A stretch of DNA of 64,000 bases from Actinoplanes sp. TFC3 (GTDB lineage Bacteria > Actinomycetota > Actinomycetes > Mycobacteriales > Micromonosporaceae), in the NCBI RefSeq assembly GCF_001553785.1, contig NZ_LOJP01000001.1:5915978-5979977 (forward strand). The letters run 5' to 3'. Both the position numbers and the translations under genes were made by a program. The notes beneath the pieces are model-generated. The model did no database searches and was not told the DNA's origin. It saw nothing but the letters and a program-made list of their open reading frames with translations. Below, piece after piece: positions 52,466-61,160 of the stretch; the first letter of the stretch is position 1, and each line of letters begins with the position of its first letter.

Positions 52466-54088
52466 TCACGCCAGGTTCGACGAGCGCGGATAGGCGTCGG
52501 CCGGGTCGGTCAGCACATTGACCAGGTACGGCACCCCGGCGCCAAATGCCCGTGCCAACGCCGGCCCCACCTCGGCAGCCGTCTCCACTGTCTCGCCGGC
52601 TCCGCCGAGCGCCCGCACCACGTCGTCATAGCGCAGACCGAGCTGCAGGTCGGCCGCCACGTCGTAGCCGTACATGGCCCGCATCGGATGCTTCTCCAGC
52701 CCCCAGATGCCGTTGTTGCCGACCACGATCACCACGGGCAGCCCCTGCCGGACCAGCGACTCGGCGTCCATCAGCGAGAACCCAGCAGCGCCGTCGCCCA
52801 TCAACACGCAGATCTGGCGATCCGGGTACGTCACCCGGGCGCCCATCGCGTAACCCATCCCGGTGCCCAGGCAGCCGTATGGTCCCGGGTCCAGCCAGGT
52901 GCCCGGCCTGGCCGGTTCGAGATAGCGGCCGGCGTACGAGACGAAGTCGCCCCCATCGCCGATCGTTACGGCGTCGGGGGCCAGGATTTTGCGCAGTTCG
53001 CCGTACACCCGGGCGGGTTTGATGGGATCTGTCTCCGCGGCCATGGCCTGCGCGTCCCGGGCCTTGCCGACGTCCTCGGCCGCGCGCAGTTGCGCGACCC
53101 AGTCCGGATGCACAGCCCCATGATCGGCCAGGGCGGTGAGCGTGGTCCGCAGGTCGCCCGCCGGGGAGACTGCGGGCTGGACGTGGGTGGCCCGCTGGCT
53201 GGGCGCATCGACGATGTGGACGACCTGGGCGGGCTCGAACTCGCCGAAGTTGAGCCGGAAATCCAGCGGCGTGCCGATCACGGCAACCACGTCGGCCTCC
53301 CGCAAAGCCACCCGCCGCGCCTTGGCGAACGCCAGCGGATGCCCCGGCGGTAGCGCCCCACGCCCCATGCCGTTGGTGAACACCGGAACGTCCAGCGCCT
53401 CGGCGGCGGCCCGCAGCGCCTCGATCGCATCCCCGGCCCACACGTCCGATCCTGCGATGATCACCGGCCGTTCGGCCCCGGCCAGCAGGGTGGCCGCGCG
53501 CCGCACCTCGTCGGGATCGGCCGGCACGACGGGGATCCCGGCAGCCTCGGGCACGGTCACCGTCTCGCTCGAGAACAGCACCTCAAGCGGCAGATCGAGA
53601 AACGCCGGCCCCCGGTGCGCGGTCGAAGCCGCCGTCAACGCGATGCCAATCTCGGTGGCAATGGCTCCCGTGCTCGCCACTGTGGCCGCGTACTTGGTGA
53701 CCGGCCGGACCAGCGGGACGTGGTCGAGCTCTTGCAGGCTGCCCGATCCCCAGCGGAACGCCGGCGCCCGGCCCCCGAGCACGAGCACCGGCGAGGCGTT
53801 GAAGTAGGCGCTGGTCAGCCCCGAGATGCCGTTCGTCACCCCGGGCCCGGCGGTGAGCACGGCCAGCCCCGGCCGTCGCTGCAGCTTGGCTATGGCCTCG
53901 GCCGCGAACACCGCCGACTGCTCATGCCGCACGTCGAAGATCGGGAAACCAGAGCGATGCGCGGCGTCATAGATCGGAAAAACATGCCCACCGGACAGCG
54001 TAAAAAGCTCATTGATCCCGTACGCCCGCAGCGCCCCCACCGCGACATCGCCACCATGACCATCGATCTCAGCCGCCATGCCCGCCAC
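52466..54088 (-). CDS. Acetolactate synthase-like ThDP enzyme (IlvG-like)
   Basis: 540 residues, closely resembling the mycobacterial IlvG protein. Catalytic Glu in VRHEQSAVFAAEA, LTAGPGVTNG, GGRAPAFRWG, SLQELDHVP, then ThDP motif GDGAAGFS with NNGIWGLEKHPM and an ending of SNLA. No regulatory subunit is near. The LEKHPM and LSGGH variations separate it from the ilvB enzyme in this window, so the reaction may not be acetolactate synthesis. ATG at 54088, or at 54079. Follows the Hsp70-like gene by 12 nt. Confidence 0.85.
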   Translation of the reverse strand: MAGMAAEIDGHGGDVAVGALRAYGINELFTLSGGHVFPIYDAAHRSGFPIFDVRHEQSAVFAAEAIAKLQRRPGLAVLTAGPGVTNGISGLTSAYFNASPVLVLGGRAPAFRWGSGSLQELDHVPLVRPVTKYAATVASTGAIATEIGIALTAASTAHRGPAFLDLPLEVLFSSETVTVPEAAGIPVVPADPDEVRRAATLLAGAERPVIIAGSDVWAGDAIEALRAAAEALDVPVFTNGMGRGALPPGHPLAFAKARRVALREADVVAVIGTPLDFRLNFGEFEPAQVVHIVDAPSQRATHVQPAVSPAGDLRTTLTALADHGAVHPDWVAQLRAAEDVGKARDAQAMAAETDPIKPARVYGELRKILAPDAVTIGDGGDFVSYAGRYLEPARPGTWLDPGPYGCLGTGMGYAMGARVTYPDRQICVLMGDGAAGFSLMDAESLVRQGLPVVIVVGNNGIWGLEKHPMRAMYGYDVAADLQLGLRYDDVVRALGGAGETVETAAEVGPALARAFGAGVPYLVNVLTDPADAYPRSSNLA

Positions 54089-54100
54089 GCTACCGGCGCC

Positions 54101-55879
54101 CTACGACAACAAGCGGCGAAGATCCTCGATCAGATAGCTCAGGCTCGCATTGAAGGGGACTTGAGCGGTGTAGGCGTACGCGACCAGCAACGCCCCGACC
54201 GGGACGCCGACGAGGATGACGATGCTGAGCAGGATCTGGAAGGTCCGCAGGGCTCGGCCGGTGCGGCGCTTCGGGCGGGATGGGGCGCCTTGGCGGTTCG
54301 GGGCTTGGCTGCCTGGGCGGGCTGCGCCTTGGTAGCCGTCGCCCGGGTAAGCGGCTGCTGGCCGGGATGCATCCTGCACTGAGCGACCAGCGGTCGGCGA
54401 TGCCGCCTTCCCCGAAGCCGAGGCTGCGCCCTTCCCCGAAGCCCTGCCCCTTCCTGAAACGACGCCCTTCCCCGAGGCGGCAGCGCCCGAACGATCGGCT
54501 TCCGGGTCCAAGCGAGTCGCGTCAGGCTGGCCGGAACCGGGCCACGGCGAGCCGGAAGCCGGGCGCAAAGGCGAGATCGGGGCGGCCACCGTGGCTTCCG
54601 GGTCGGGCACCCAGACGTGCTGGGCGTCCGGCCACGGGTCGACAGCGGGCGGGAAGCCGCCGGTCAGATCGCGACGGCCGCGCGGGACCGTTTCCATGTC
54701 ATCCACCGATACCGGCGCCGGGCGCTCCGGTGGGGCGTCACGAGAGACCAGCCGCAGCTCGGAAGTCGGGCCGGGGGATGCCGGCTCGGTAGCCAGCAGC
54801 GCCGCGTCGGCCAGGATGCTGCCCTCGGCGACCACCAGCTCGGGTTGTTCGATCACCACCGGCGCCTCGCCCAGCGCGCGATGCAGCAGCGTCGCCACCA
54901 GCGGGATCCGGCTGGCCCCGCCGACCAGGAACACGCCCGCAAGCCGGCCGCGGGCCAGGTCGGCCCAGCGCAGCAGCTCGCTGGTCACCTGCACGGTCTG
55001 GTCGAGGATCGGACGGGCGAGCTGCTCGAGTTCCTCGCGGGTGACGTGCATCTCGACGTCGAGCAGCGGGATCATCACGTCGGCGGACTGGCTGCGCGAC
55101 AGCCGTTCCTTGGCGATCCGGGCGTCGTCCCAGAGCTGGCGCTGGGCGCGGCGGTCCTCCAAGGTTTCCGGCTCGCTCAGCCGCTTCCAGGCCTGCGGGT
55201 CGCGTTCGGCGCAGATCTTGCCGAGGTGCTCGACGATCGCGGCGTCGATGTCCAGGCCCCCGAGGTCGTCGCGGCCGTCGACGGCGAGGACCTCAAAGCC
55301 GTCTGCCGTACGGGCGACCACGCTGGCGTCGAACGTGCCGGCACCGAAGTCGTGGACCACCACGACCGAGCCGATCGGCACCTCGCGGCCGAGCACCTCG
55401 GCGAAGTAGGTGGCCGCGGCGACCGGCTCGGCGACCAGGCGGGTGCGTTCCAGCCCGGCCCGGCCGGCCGCCTCGGCGAGCAGGCCGCGGCGGGTGGCGC
55501 CCCAGGTGGCAGGGCAGGTGAGGGTGACTTCGGGGCGTACCGGGCCGACCGCGCGGTGCCATTCCTCGACCACTCGGACCAGCACGGCGGCGATGAGGTC
55601 GACGATCGGGACCTCGCGCTCGCCGAGCAGCACCAGGTCGTCGTCGATGCGGCGTTTCGGGTTCGGCTCGTAGCGGGCGGGATCACGCCGGGCGCTGTGC
55701 ACGGCGTCGCGGCCGACGAGCAGGGCGCCGCCGGGTTCGGCGTAGACGGCCGAGGGCAGCAACGGCGAACCGTCGACGAGAATCGGGCGCGCGCGGCCGT
55801 CGGGCCAGCGTGCCACCGCGACCGTGTTCGAGGTGCCGAAGTCGACGCCGAGCGCGTGCCGACCCTGGTCGATGGACAT
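54101..55879 (-). CDS. Hsp70-like protein with C-terminal membrane anchor
   Basis: 592 residues. Hsp70 ATPase domain (8-365): GVDFGTSNTVAVAR, VTLTCPATWG, VAEPVAAATYF, VVHDFGAGTFDASVV and FLVGGASRIP. Instead of a substrate-binding domain there is a 160-residue low-complexity linker with repeated SGKG/SGRG units, then one membrane helix (TFQILLSIVILVGVPVGALLV) and a short tail. A DnaK-type chaperone function is therefore unlikely; such actinobacterial Hsp70-like membrane proteins are of unknown role. ATG at 55879. Confidence 0.85.
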   Translation of the reverse strand: MSIDQGRHALGVDFGTSNTVAVARWPDGRARPILVDGSPLLPSAVYAEPGGALLVGRDAVHSARRDPARYEPNPKRRIDDDLVLLGEREVPIVDLIAAVLVRVVEEWHRAVGPVRPEVTLTCPATWGATRRGLLAEAAGRAGLERTRLVAEPVAAATYFAEVLGREVPIGSVVVVHDFGAGTFDASVVARTADGFEVLAVDGRDDLGGLDIDAAIVEHLGKICAERDPQAWKRLSEPETLEDRRAQRQLWDDARIAKERLSRSQSADVMIPLLDVEMHVTREELEQLARPILDQTVQVTSELLRWADLARGRLAGVFLVGGASRIPLVATLLHRALGEAPVVIEQPELVVAEGSILADAALLATEPASPGPTSELRLVSRDAPPERPAPVSVDDMETVPRGRRDLTGGFPPAVDPWPDAQHVWVPDPEATVAAPISPLRPASGSPWPGSGQPDATRLDPEADRSGAAASGKGVVSGRGRASGKGAASASGKAASPTAGRSVQDASRPAAAYPGDGYQGAARPGSQAPNRQGAPSRPKRRTGRALRTFQILLSIVILVGVPVGALLVAYAYTAQVPFNASLSYLIEDLRRLLS

Positions 55880-55914
55880 GCGGGTCAGTGTAGGCGGTGG
55901 CGCCTACGAGTTGA

Positions 55915-56064
55915 TCAGCGCTGCATCACGATGGCGCGCCAGCGCAGCCGGCCGTCGCCATCGCGCCGGCAGCGCACCTCCACCCCGTCGACCGTCCCGA
56001 GCATCACCAGGCGCCGTACCGATGCCGCGCCCACCCCAGGCATCGTCACAGAGAGGCGCTTCAT
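55915..56064 (-). CDS. Small basic protein, 49 residues, unrecognised
   Basis: ATG at 56064 to TGA at 55917-55915. Product MKRLSVTMPGVGAASVRRLV, then LGTVDGVEVRCRRDGDGRLRWR. It falls between enoyl-CoA hydratase (28 nt upstream) and the Hsp70-like gene (35 nt downstream) on the same strand. It fills the gap neatly, which supports a real gene. No clear ribosome site. Function unknown. Confidence 0.4.
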   Translation of the reverse strand: MKRLSVTMPGVGAASVRRLVMLGTVDGVEVRCRRDGDGRLRWRAIVMQR

Positions 56065-56092
56065 GGCAACAGATCGATGAACGCGTGATCCC

Positions 56093-56866
56093 TCATCGCC
56101 CGCGGAACGTCGGTTTGCGCTTCTCCACGAACGCGGTCGTCCCCTCGGTGCGATCCTCGGTGGCGAACAGCCCAGCGAACAAGTGGCTCTCCAGCTCCAG
56201 CCCGGAGGCGAGATCCAGGCTCAATCCCCCGTCGATGGCCTGCTTGGCCGCGCGCAGAGCCAGCGCCGGACCATTCAGGTACGGCCGCACGAGCTCAACC
56301 GCCGTCGCGTACACGTCCGCCGCCGGGGCGACCCGGTCCGCGAGCCCGATCCGCAGCGCCTCCCCGGCGTCCACCATGCGCCCGGAGAAGACCAGGTCCT
56401 TGGCGCGGGCCGGGCCGACGAGCCGGGCCAGCCGCTGCGTGCCCCCGGCGCCGGGGATGATGCCGAGCTTGATCTCCGGCTGACCGAGCTTCGCGTCGTC
56501 CGCCACGACCCGCCAGTCGCAGGCCAGCGCCAGCTCGCAACCGCCGCCCAGGGCGTATCCGGTGATCGCCGCGACGACCGGTTTCGGGATGCGCGCGACG
56601 GCATCGAAGGCGCTGGACAGTGCGCTTGCTCGTACCGTCATCTCTGGAAAGGTCGTGGTGGTGAACTCGGTGATGTCAGCGCCTGCGGCAAAAACCTTCT
56701 CCCCGCCGTACACGACGACGGCACGGACGTCCGGGGAAACGGCCGCGGCCTGCGCCGCTTCCCGCAGCTCCTCCTGGACCTGGGTGTTCAGCGCGTTCAT
56801 CGGCGGCCGGCGCAGCTGCACAGTCCCGATTCCGTCCTTGGTCTCCAGCTCCACGAACTCGCCCAC
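56093..56866 (-). CDS. Enoyl-CoA hydratase/isomerase
   Basis: 257 residues, crotonase fold. Oxyanion-hole motifs FAAGADITEF and YALGGGCELALACD, catalytic Glu in GQPEIKLGIIPGAGGTQRLARL and the second Glu in VFSGRMVDAGEA. Matches enoyl-CoA hydratases of fatty-acid beta-oxidation; it fits with etfBA as an electron acceptor although they are not linked. GTG at 56866 follows GGGGAGG by 6 nt. Confidence 0.92.
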   Translation of the reverse strand: MGEFVELETKDGIGTVQLRRPPMNALNTQVQEELREAAQAAAVSPDVRAVVVYGGEKVFAAGADITEFTTTTFPEMTVRASALSSAFDAVARIPKPVVAAITGYALGGGCELALACDWRVVADDAKLGQPEIKLGIIPGAGGTQRLARLVGPARAKDLVFSGRMVDAGEALRIGLADRVAPAADVYATAVELVRPYLNGPALALRAAKQAIDGGLSLDLASGLELESHLFAGLFATEDRTEGTTAFVEKRKPTFRGR

Positions 56867-56956
56867 CGAGCGCCTCCCCAGATCGATCCGCCGTGTCGAA
56901 GGACAGGGTAAGCCGGACGGCGGCCGGGTAATAGCATCGCGAGGGAGGGAGGCGTC

Positions 56957-57433
56957 ATGGTCACCTACTACCGCGACGCGGACGTGCTGGTCACCTCCAG
57001 TGGCGTGCGGATGGGCGGGCGCGACTACCGGCTGCACGACCTTGCGCGCGTCTGGCACTCGCGCGGTCCACGGCAGTGGTCGAAGCTCGCCGGGCGCGGA
57101 GCGCTGGCCGTCGCCATGATCGCACCGCTGGTGATCGGGGCCCTCGGCATTGTGGTGGCGCTGCTGATCGACGCCTCCACCACGATGACCGTCGCGCTGG
57201 CCGGCGGGGGCATCCTGATCGGGCTGGCCGCGGTGCCGCTGGCCGACGTGCTGCTCGAGGTGGTGGACCGCTCGTACGACCGCGGCAGCCACAACCTGGA
57301 GATCCACGCGCTGGTCCGCGGCACCGAGGTGGTCCTGCTGCGCACCGATGACCGGCAACGCTTCGGACGCATCTACCGGGCGCTGCAACGAGCCCTCGAC
57401 AATGATGTCGTACCCCGGGGAGGAACCGCTTGA
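56957..57433 (+). CDS. DUF6232-like membrane protein
   Basis: 158 residues. A small beta N-terminal segment (VTYYRDADVLVTSSGVRMGGRDYRL), two membrane helices (48-70 and 76-100), and a C-terminal strand-rich part (HNLEIHALVRGTEVVLLRTDDRQRFG). The start VxYYRD...DVLVTSSGVRMGGR is a recognisable actinobacterial pattern; role unknown. ATG at 56957. Overlaps the DoxX-like gene by 4 nt. Confidence 0.68.
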   Translation: MVTYYRDADVLVTSSGVRMGGRDYRLHDLARVWHSRGPRQWSKLAGRGALAVAMIAPLVIGALGIVVALLIDASTTMTVALAGGGILIGLAAVPLADVLLEVVDRSYDRGSHNLEIHALVRGTEVVLLRTDDRQRFGRIYRALQRALDNDVVPRGGTA

Positions 57434-57801
57434 GCAAGTCCAGCCTGCTGCTCGCCGCCACCTTGACCACCACCGGCGTCCTGCACTTCGCCAAGCCGCG
57501 CCCGTTCGACCGGATCGTGCCGCGCTCGCTGCCCGGCCGGGCGCGGACCTGGACCTATGCCAGCGGGGTCGCCGAACTGGCCGTTGCCGCCGCGGTCGCC
57601 GTCCCGCGCACCCGGCGGCTCGGTGGGCTGGCCGCGGCCGGGCTGTTCGCGGCGGTGTTCCCGGCCAACATCAAGATGGCCGTGGATTGGCGCAAAGCAC
57701 CGCCGAAACAGCGGGCCATCGCGTATGGCCGCCTTCCGCTGCAGGTCCCGCTGGTGCTGTGGGGGCTCAGTGTCGCGGAAAAGGCCAAAACTCGGCGGTA
57801 A
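57430..57801 (+). CDS. DoxX-like membrane protein
   Basis: 123 residues, four short hydrophobic segments. GVLHFAKPRPFDRIVP, ASGVAELAVAAAVAV and FPANIKMAVDWR fit the DoxX family. Starts at TTG (57430) with a TTGA overlap of the upstream stop, a coupled arrangement. Function unproven. Confidence 0.72.
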   Translation: MSKSSLLLAATLTTTGVLHFAKPRPFDRIVPRSLPGRARTWTYASGVAELAVAAAVAVPRTRRLGGLAAAGLFAAVFPANIKMAVDWRKAPPKQRAIAYGRLPLQVPLVLWGLSVAEKAKTRR

Positions 57802-57819
57802 GTTGCCGAGAATGGGCCC

Positions 57820-58362
57820 ATGAAGGCCGCCACAGCCGCCCCGAGCGGCGTCGAGCGCACGTTCGGCGAGGACGAGATCATCGTCACCAAGACGGATCCG
57901 CGCGGGGTGCTGACGTACGCGAACGATGTCTTTCTGCGGGTGTCGGCGCTGCCCGAGCAGGAGGCGATCGGTCAGCCGCACAACCTGATCCGCCATCCCG
58001 ACATGCCGCGCGCCGTCTTCAAATTGCTGTGGGACACCCTGCAGGCCAGGCAGGAGATTTTCGCGTACGTCCTCAACCTCGCCCGCGACGGCGCGCACTA
58101 CTGGGTGCTGGCGCATGTCACGCCGTCCCTCGACCGCCACGGGCAACTGGTCGGCTACCACTCGAGCCGGCGCCGCCCGCAACGGTCCGCCGTCGATGCG
58201 GCCGGGCAGGTCTACCGCACCCTGCGCGCCGAGGAACGCAAGCACCCCGGTTCCGCGCCGGCTCTGGAGGCCTCGTGGGCGATGCTGAACACGATGCTAG
58301 CCGAGCGCGGTCAGACGTACGACGAATTCGTCTGGGGCCTGACGAACGGGACCGCCGCATGA
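57820..58362 (+). CDS. PAS-domain sensor (Aer-like)
   Basis: 180 residues. A PAS domain (20-130) of the Aer type: TDPRGVLTYANDVFLRVSAL, GQPHNLIRHPDMPRAVFKLLW and ARDGAHYWVLAHVTP, which in Aer binds FAD and senses redox or oxygen. No output domain. ATG at 57820. Its stop overlaps the next gene start (ATGA), the chemoreceptor signalling protein, so the two look like one Aer receptor split into two chains. Confidence 0.85.
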   Translation: MKAATAAPSGVERTFGEDEIIVTKTDPRGVLTYANDVFLRVSALPEQEAIGQPHNLIRHPDMPRAVFKLLWDTLQARQEIFAYVLNLARDGAHYWVLAHVTPSLDRHGQLVGYHSSRRRPQRSAVDAAGQVYRTLRAEERKHPGSAPALEASWAMLNTMLAERGQTYDEFVWGLTNGTAA

Positions 58363-59312
58363 ACTCCGACGCCACGCTGCGCCTGATCGCCGATGTCTGC
58401 GCACGGGCGGCGGCCGGTGACTTCGAGGCGCGCCTGCCCGACATCGGCGACTCAGCGCCGGAACAGGCCACCCGCACTGCCCTGAACAGCCTGCTCGACA
58501 TCACCGACTCGTTCATCCGCGAATCGGCCGCTGCGCTGGGGGCTGCCGCCGAGGGGCGCTACCACCGGCGTTTTCTGACCCAGGGAATGCAGGGCGCTTT
58601 TCGTACGGCGGCCCTGCAGATCGCCCAGTCCGAGGATCAGATGAGCGCGTCGGCCGACGGCATGGCCGAGGCGACCCGGTCGCGGGTGGCGCTCGCCGAT
58701 GAGCTGGAATCGGCGGTGCTGACCGTTTCGGAACAGGTGGCAACCGCGGCCACCGAGATGGGAGCGTCGGCGAACGGGCTGGCCGATTTCGCCCGGGAAG
58801 CGGTGGCCGACGCGGGCCGGGGGCTGGAAACCGTGACCGGGCTGCGTACCGCCTCGGAACAGATCCGGCACGCGGTCGACCTGATCAACCAGGTGGCCTC
58901 GCAGACCCGGCTGCTGGCCCTGAACGCCACGATCGAGGCCGCGCGGGCCGGAGAGGCGGGGCGCGGCTTCAGCGTGGTCGCAGGTGAGGTGAAGAACCTG
59001 GCCAACGAGACCAGCGCCTCCAGCGAGGAGATCATGGGTCAGGTGGCCACGGTCCAGCAGGCGGCCGCCGACGCGGTGAAGGTGCTCGACTCGGTGACCG
59101 GCAGCATCCGCGAGATGGGCAACCTGGTGAACGGCATCGCCGCAGCGGTCGACGGCGGCCACGAGTCAGGCACAGCCGGGCTGAGCGCGCTGGCCGAGGT
59201 CCTGCGCAGCGAAGTACTGAGTTTCCTGGCCTCGCTCCGCTCGGCTGGCGCTTCGCCCCACCAGCAGTCGGTGTCGAGTGCACCAAGAATGACCCCGGCA
59301 AAGAGCGCGTAG
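58359..59312 (+). CDS. Soluble methyl-accepting chemotaxis signalling protein
   Basis: 317 residues, no membrane helix. An N-terminal helical HAMP-like part (LIADVCARAAAGDFEARLPD) leads into a coiled-coil MCP domain with the conserved hairpin tip INQVASQTRLLALNATIEAARAGEAG RGFSVVA split over residues 185-215. Predicted to form receptor arrays with CheA and CheW. Translation-coupled to the PAS protein. Supports flagellar motility, as known for Actinoplanes zoospores. Confidence 0.87.
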   Translation: MNSDATLRLIADVCARAAAGDFEARLPDIGDSAPEQATRTALNSLLDITDSFIRESAAALGAAAEGRYHRRFLTQGMQGAFRTAALQIAQSEDQMSASADGMAEATRSRVALADELESAVLTVSEQVATAATEMGASANGLADFAREAVADAGRGLETVTGLRTASEQIRHAVDLINQVASQTRLLALNATIEAARAGEAGRGFSVVAGEVKNLANETSASSEEIMGQVATVQQAAADAVKVLDSVTGSIREMGNLVNGIAAAVDGGHESGTAGLSALAEVLRSEVLSFLASLRSAGASPHQQSVSSAPRMTPAKSA

Positions 59313-59379
59313 TCATTTTGGGCACCGTCCCCACTGACGGGCGAAGTGCGATTGTGGTTGCGGTTACCCCTGCGGTGAA

Positions 59380-60291
59380 TCAGGCCGTCGTGCCGCGGGC
59401 GTAGAGGGCGTCGATATCGGCTCGGGCGGGCAGGGAGTTGGAGGCGCCGACCTTGCGGACGCAGGCGGCTCCGGCGGCGTTGGCCCAGCGGATGGCTTCG
59501 CTCAAGTCGCGGCCCTCGCCCCAGGCCACTGCCAGGGCCCCGGTGAACGCGTCACCGGCGGCGGTCGTGTCCACCGCGGCGACCTGGTAGGCCGGGATCT
59601 GCTCGCGAGCGCCGTCGCGGTCGGCGTACCGGGAACCCTTGCCGCCCAGGGTGAGCACCACCCGCGGGACCAATTCGAGCAGAGCGTCCAGATCAGGCTC
59701 TTCCGTGCCGGTGATGGCAGTCGCTTCGCCCTCGTTGACCACCAGCAGGTCGACCACGGCCAGCAGCTCCGGCGGCAGTTCGCGGGCCGGCGCCGCGTTG
59801 AGGATCGTGCGGGTGCCGCCCTCGCGGGCCGCCCGGTTGGCCGCGATCACCGTGTCGACCGGGATTTCCTGCTGGCAGAGCAACACGTCACCGACGGCAA
59901 TGACGGCTTCCTCGGCCGCGCTGAGCCCGGCAAACGTGTTGTTCGCGCCCGGGCTCACCATGATGGTGTTCTCGCCCGCACGGTCGACCATGATGACCGC
60001 CACGCCGGACGGGCCATAGCTGGTCCGCACGTTCGCGGTGTCCACGCCCGAGGCGTTGAGCCGGGCCTTGATGGTCACGCCGAACGCATCCGAGCCGATC
60101 GCGCCGAGAAATGAGCAAGCCCCACCCGCTCGGGCCGCCGCGATCGCCTGGTTGGCGCCCTTACCGCCCGGCGTCATCATGAAGTCGTCGCCCAGCACGG
60201 TCTCACCCGGGCGCGGCAGCCGCTCGGCCAGGCCGACCAGGTCCATGTTGGCGCTGCCCGCGACCACGATGCGCGGCAGGGAGGCGTTCAT
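59380..60291 (-). CDS. rbsK: Ribokinase
   Basis: 303 residues, PfkB family. VAGSANMDLV, GETVLGDDFMMTPGGKGANQA (sugar binding), NAAPARELPP and the ATP/anion-hole motif DTTAAGDAFTGALA with catalytic Asp. Phosphorylates ribose. Its ATG overlaps the upstream ABC gene stop by one base (TGATG). No ribose transporter is near, so another pentose or nucleoside-derived sugar is possible. Confidence 0.92.
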   Translation of the reverse strand: MNASLPRIVVAGSANMDLVGLAERLPRPGETVLGDDFMMTPGGKGANQAIAAARAGGACSFLGAIGSDAFGVTIKARLNASGVDTANVRTSYGPSGVAVIMVDRAGENTIMVSPGANNTFAGLSAAEEAVIAVGDVLLCQQEIPVDTVIAANRAAREGGTRTILNAAPARELPPELLAVVDLLVVNEGEATAITGTEEPDLDALLELVPRVVLTLGGKGSRYADRDGAREQIPAYQVAAVDTTAAGDAFTGALAVAWGEGRDLSEAIRWANAAGAACVRKVGASNSLPARADIDALYARGTTA

Positions 60292-61160
60292 CAGGCGGCC
60301 CGGGCGGTGTAGCGGTCACCGTTGCGGTCCACCACCAGCGGCAGGCCGAACGTCTTGGACAGGTTCTCCGCGGTCAGCGTCTCGCCGAGCAACCCGGCTG
60401 CCACGACCGTGCCCTCGCGCAGCAGCAGCGCGTGGGTGAAGCCCGGCGGGATCTCCTCGACGTGATGGGTGACCAGCACCATGGCCGGCGCATCCGGATC
60501 CTCGGCCAGCTCGGTGAGCCGGGCCAGCAGGTCCTCGCGCCCGCCCAGGTCGAGCCCGGCGGTGGGCTCGTCGAGCAGCATCAGCTCCGGGTCGGTCATC
60601 AGCGCCCGGGCGATCTGGGTGCGCTTCTTCTCGCCCTCGGACAGCGTGCCGAACTCGCGGTCGACCAGCGTGCCCATGCCCAACTGGTGCAGCAGCGCAC
60701 GGGCCCGGGCCTCGTCCTGCGGGTCGTAGCTCTCGCGCCAGCGGCCCATTACCGACCAGGCGGCGGTGACCACGACGTCGAGAACGCGCTCGGTGGGCGG
60801 CACCCGCTCGGCCAGCTGCCCGGTCGTGATGCCGACCCGGGTGCGCAGTTCGTTGACATCGGTACGACCCAAGCGCTCACCCAGCACCCAGGCCACCCCG
60901 CGCGACGGATGCAGCCGGGCCGAAGCCAGATTGAGCAACGTGGTCTTGCCGGCCCCGTTCGGGCCCAGGATCACCCACCGCTCGTCCAGCTCGACCTGCC
61001 AGGTGAGGCTCCGCAGCAGATGGTTGCCGCCGCGGATGACGCTCACCCGGTCGAAGGAGATGACGGTGTCTTCGTCGGGTGGTGTGGGGGTCGCTGCGTC
61101 GAGCACGCGTCCATCCAACCACGCAGCAGCGCCGGCGCCGGACGGCGTGCCGAGGCTCAC
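60291..61160 (-). CDS. ABC transporter ATP-binding protein
   Basis: 289 residues. Walker A ILGPNGAGKTTLLNL, signature TLSEGEKKRTQIARA, Walker B LMLLDEPTAGLDLG and switch His in VTHHVEEIP. Resembles stand-alone YlmA/PhnC-type or iron-uptake ATPases; no permease gene is linked. GTG at 61160 overlaps the ROK stop by 4 nt. The N-terminal 30 residues are a variable extension. Confidence 0.85.
   Translation of the reverse strand: MSLGTPSGAGAAAWLDGRVLDAATPTPPDEDTVISFDRVSVIRGGNHLLRSLTWQVELDERWVILGPNGAGKTTLLNLASARLHPSRGVAWVLGERLGRTDVNELRTRVGITTGQLAERVPPTERVLDVVVTAAWSVMGRWRESYDPQDEARARALLHQLGMGTLVDREFGTLSEGEKKRTQIARALMTDPELMLLDEPTAGLDLGGREDLLARLTELAEDPDAPAMVLVTHHVEEIPPGFTHALLLREGTVVAAGLLGETLTAENLSKTFGLPLVVDRNGDRYTARAA

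Noticed and set aside
57373..58245. A 290-codon minus-strand frame over the DoxX-like and PAS genes
   Set aside because: Low-complexity composition, no ribosome site, and it covers two coupled plus-strand genes.
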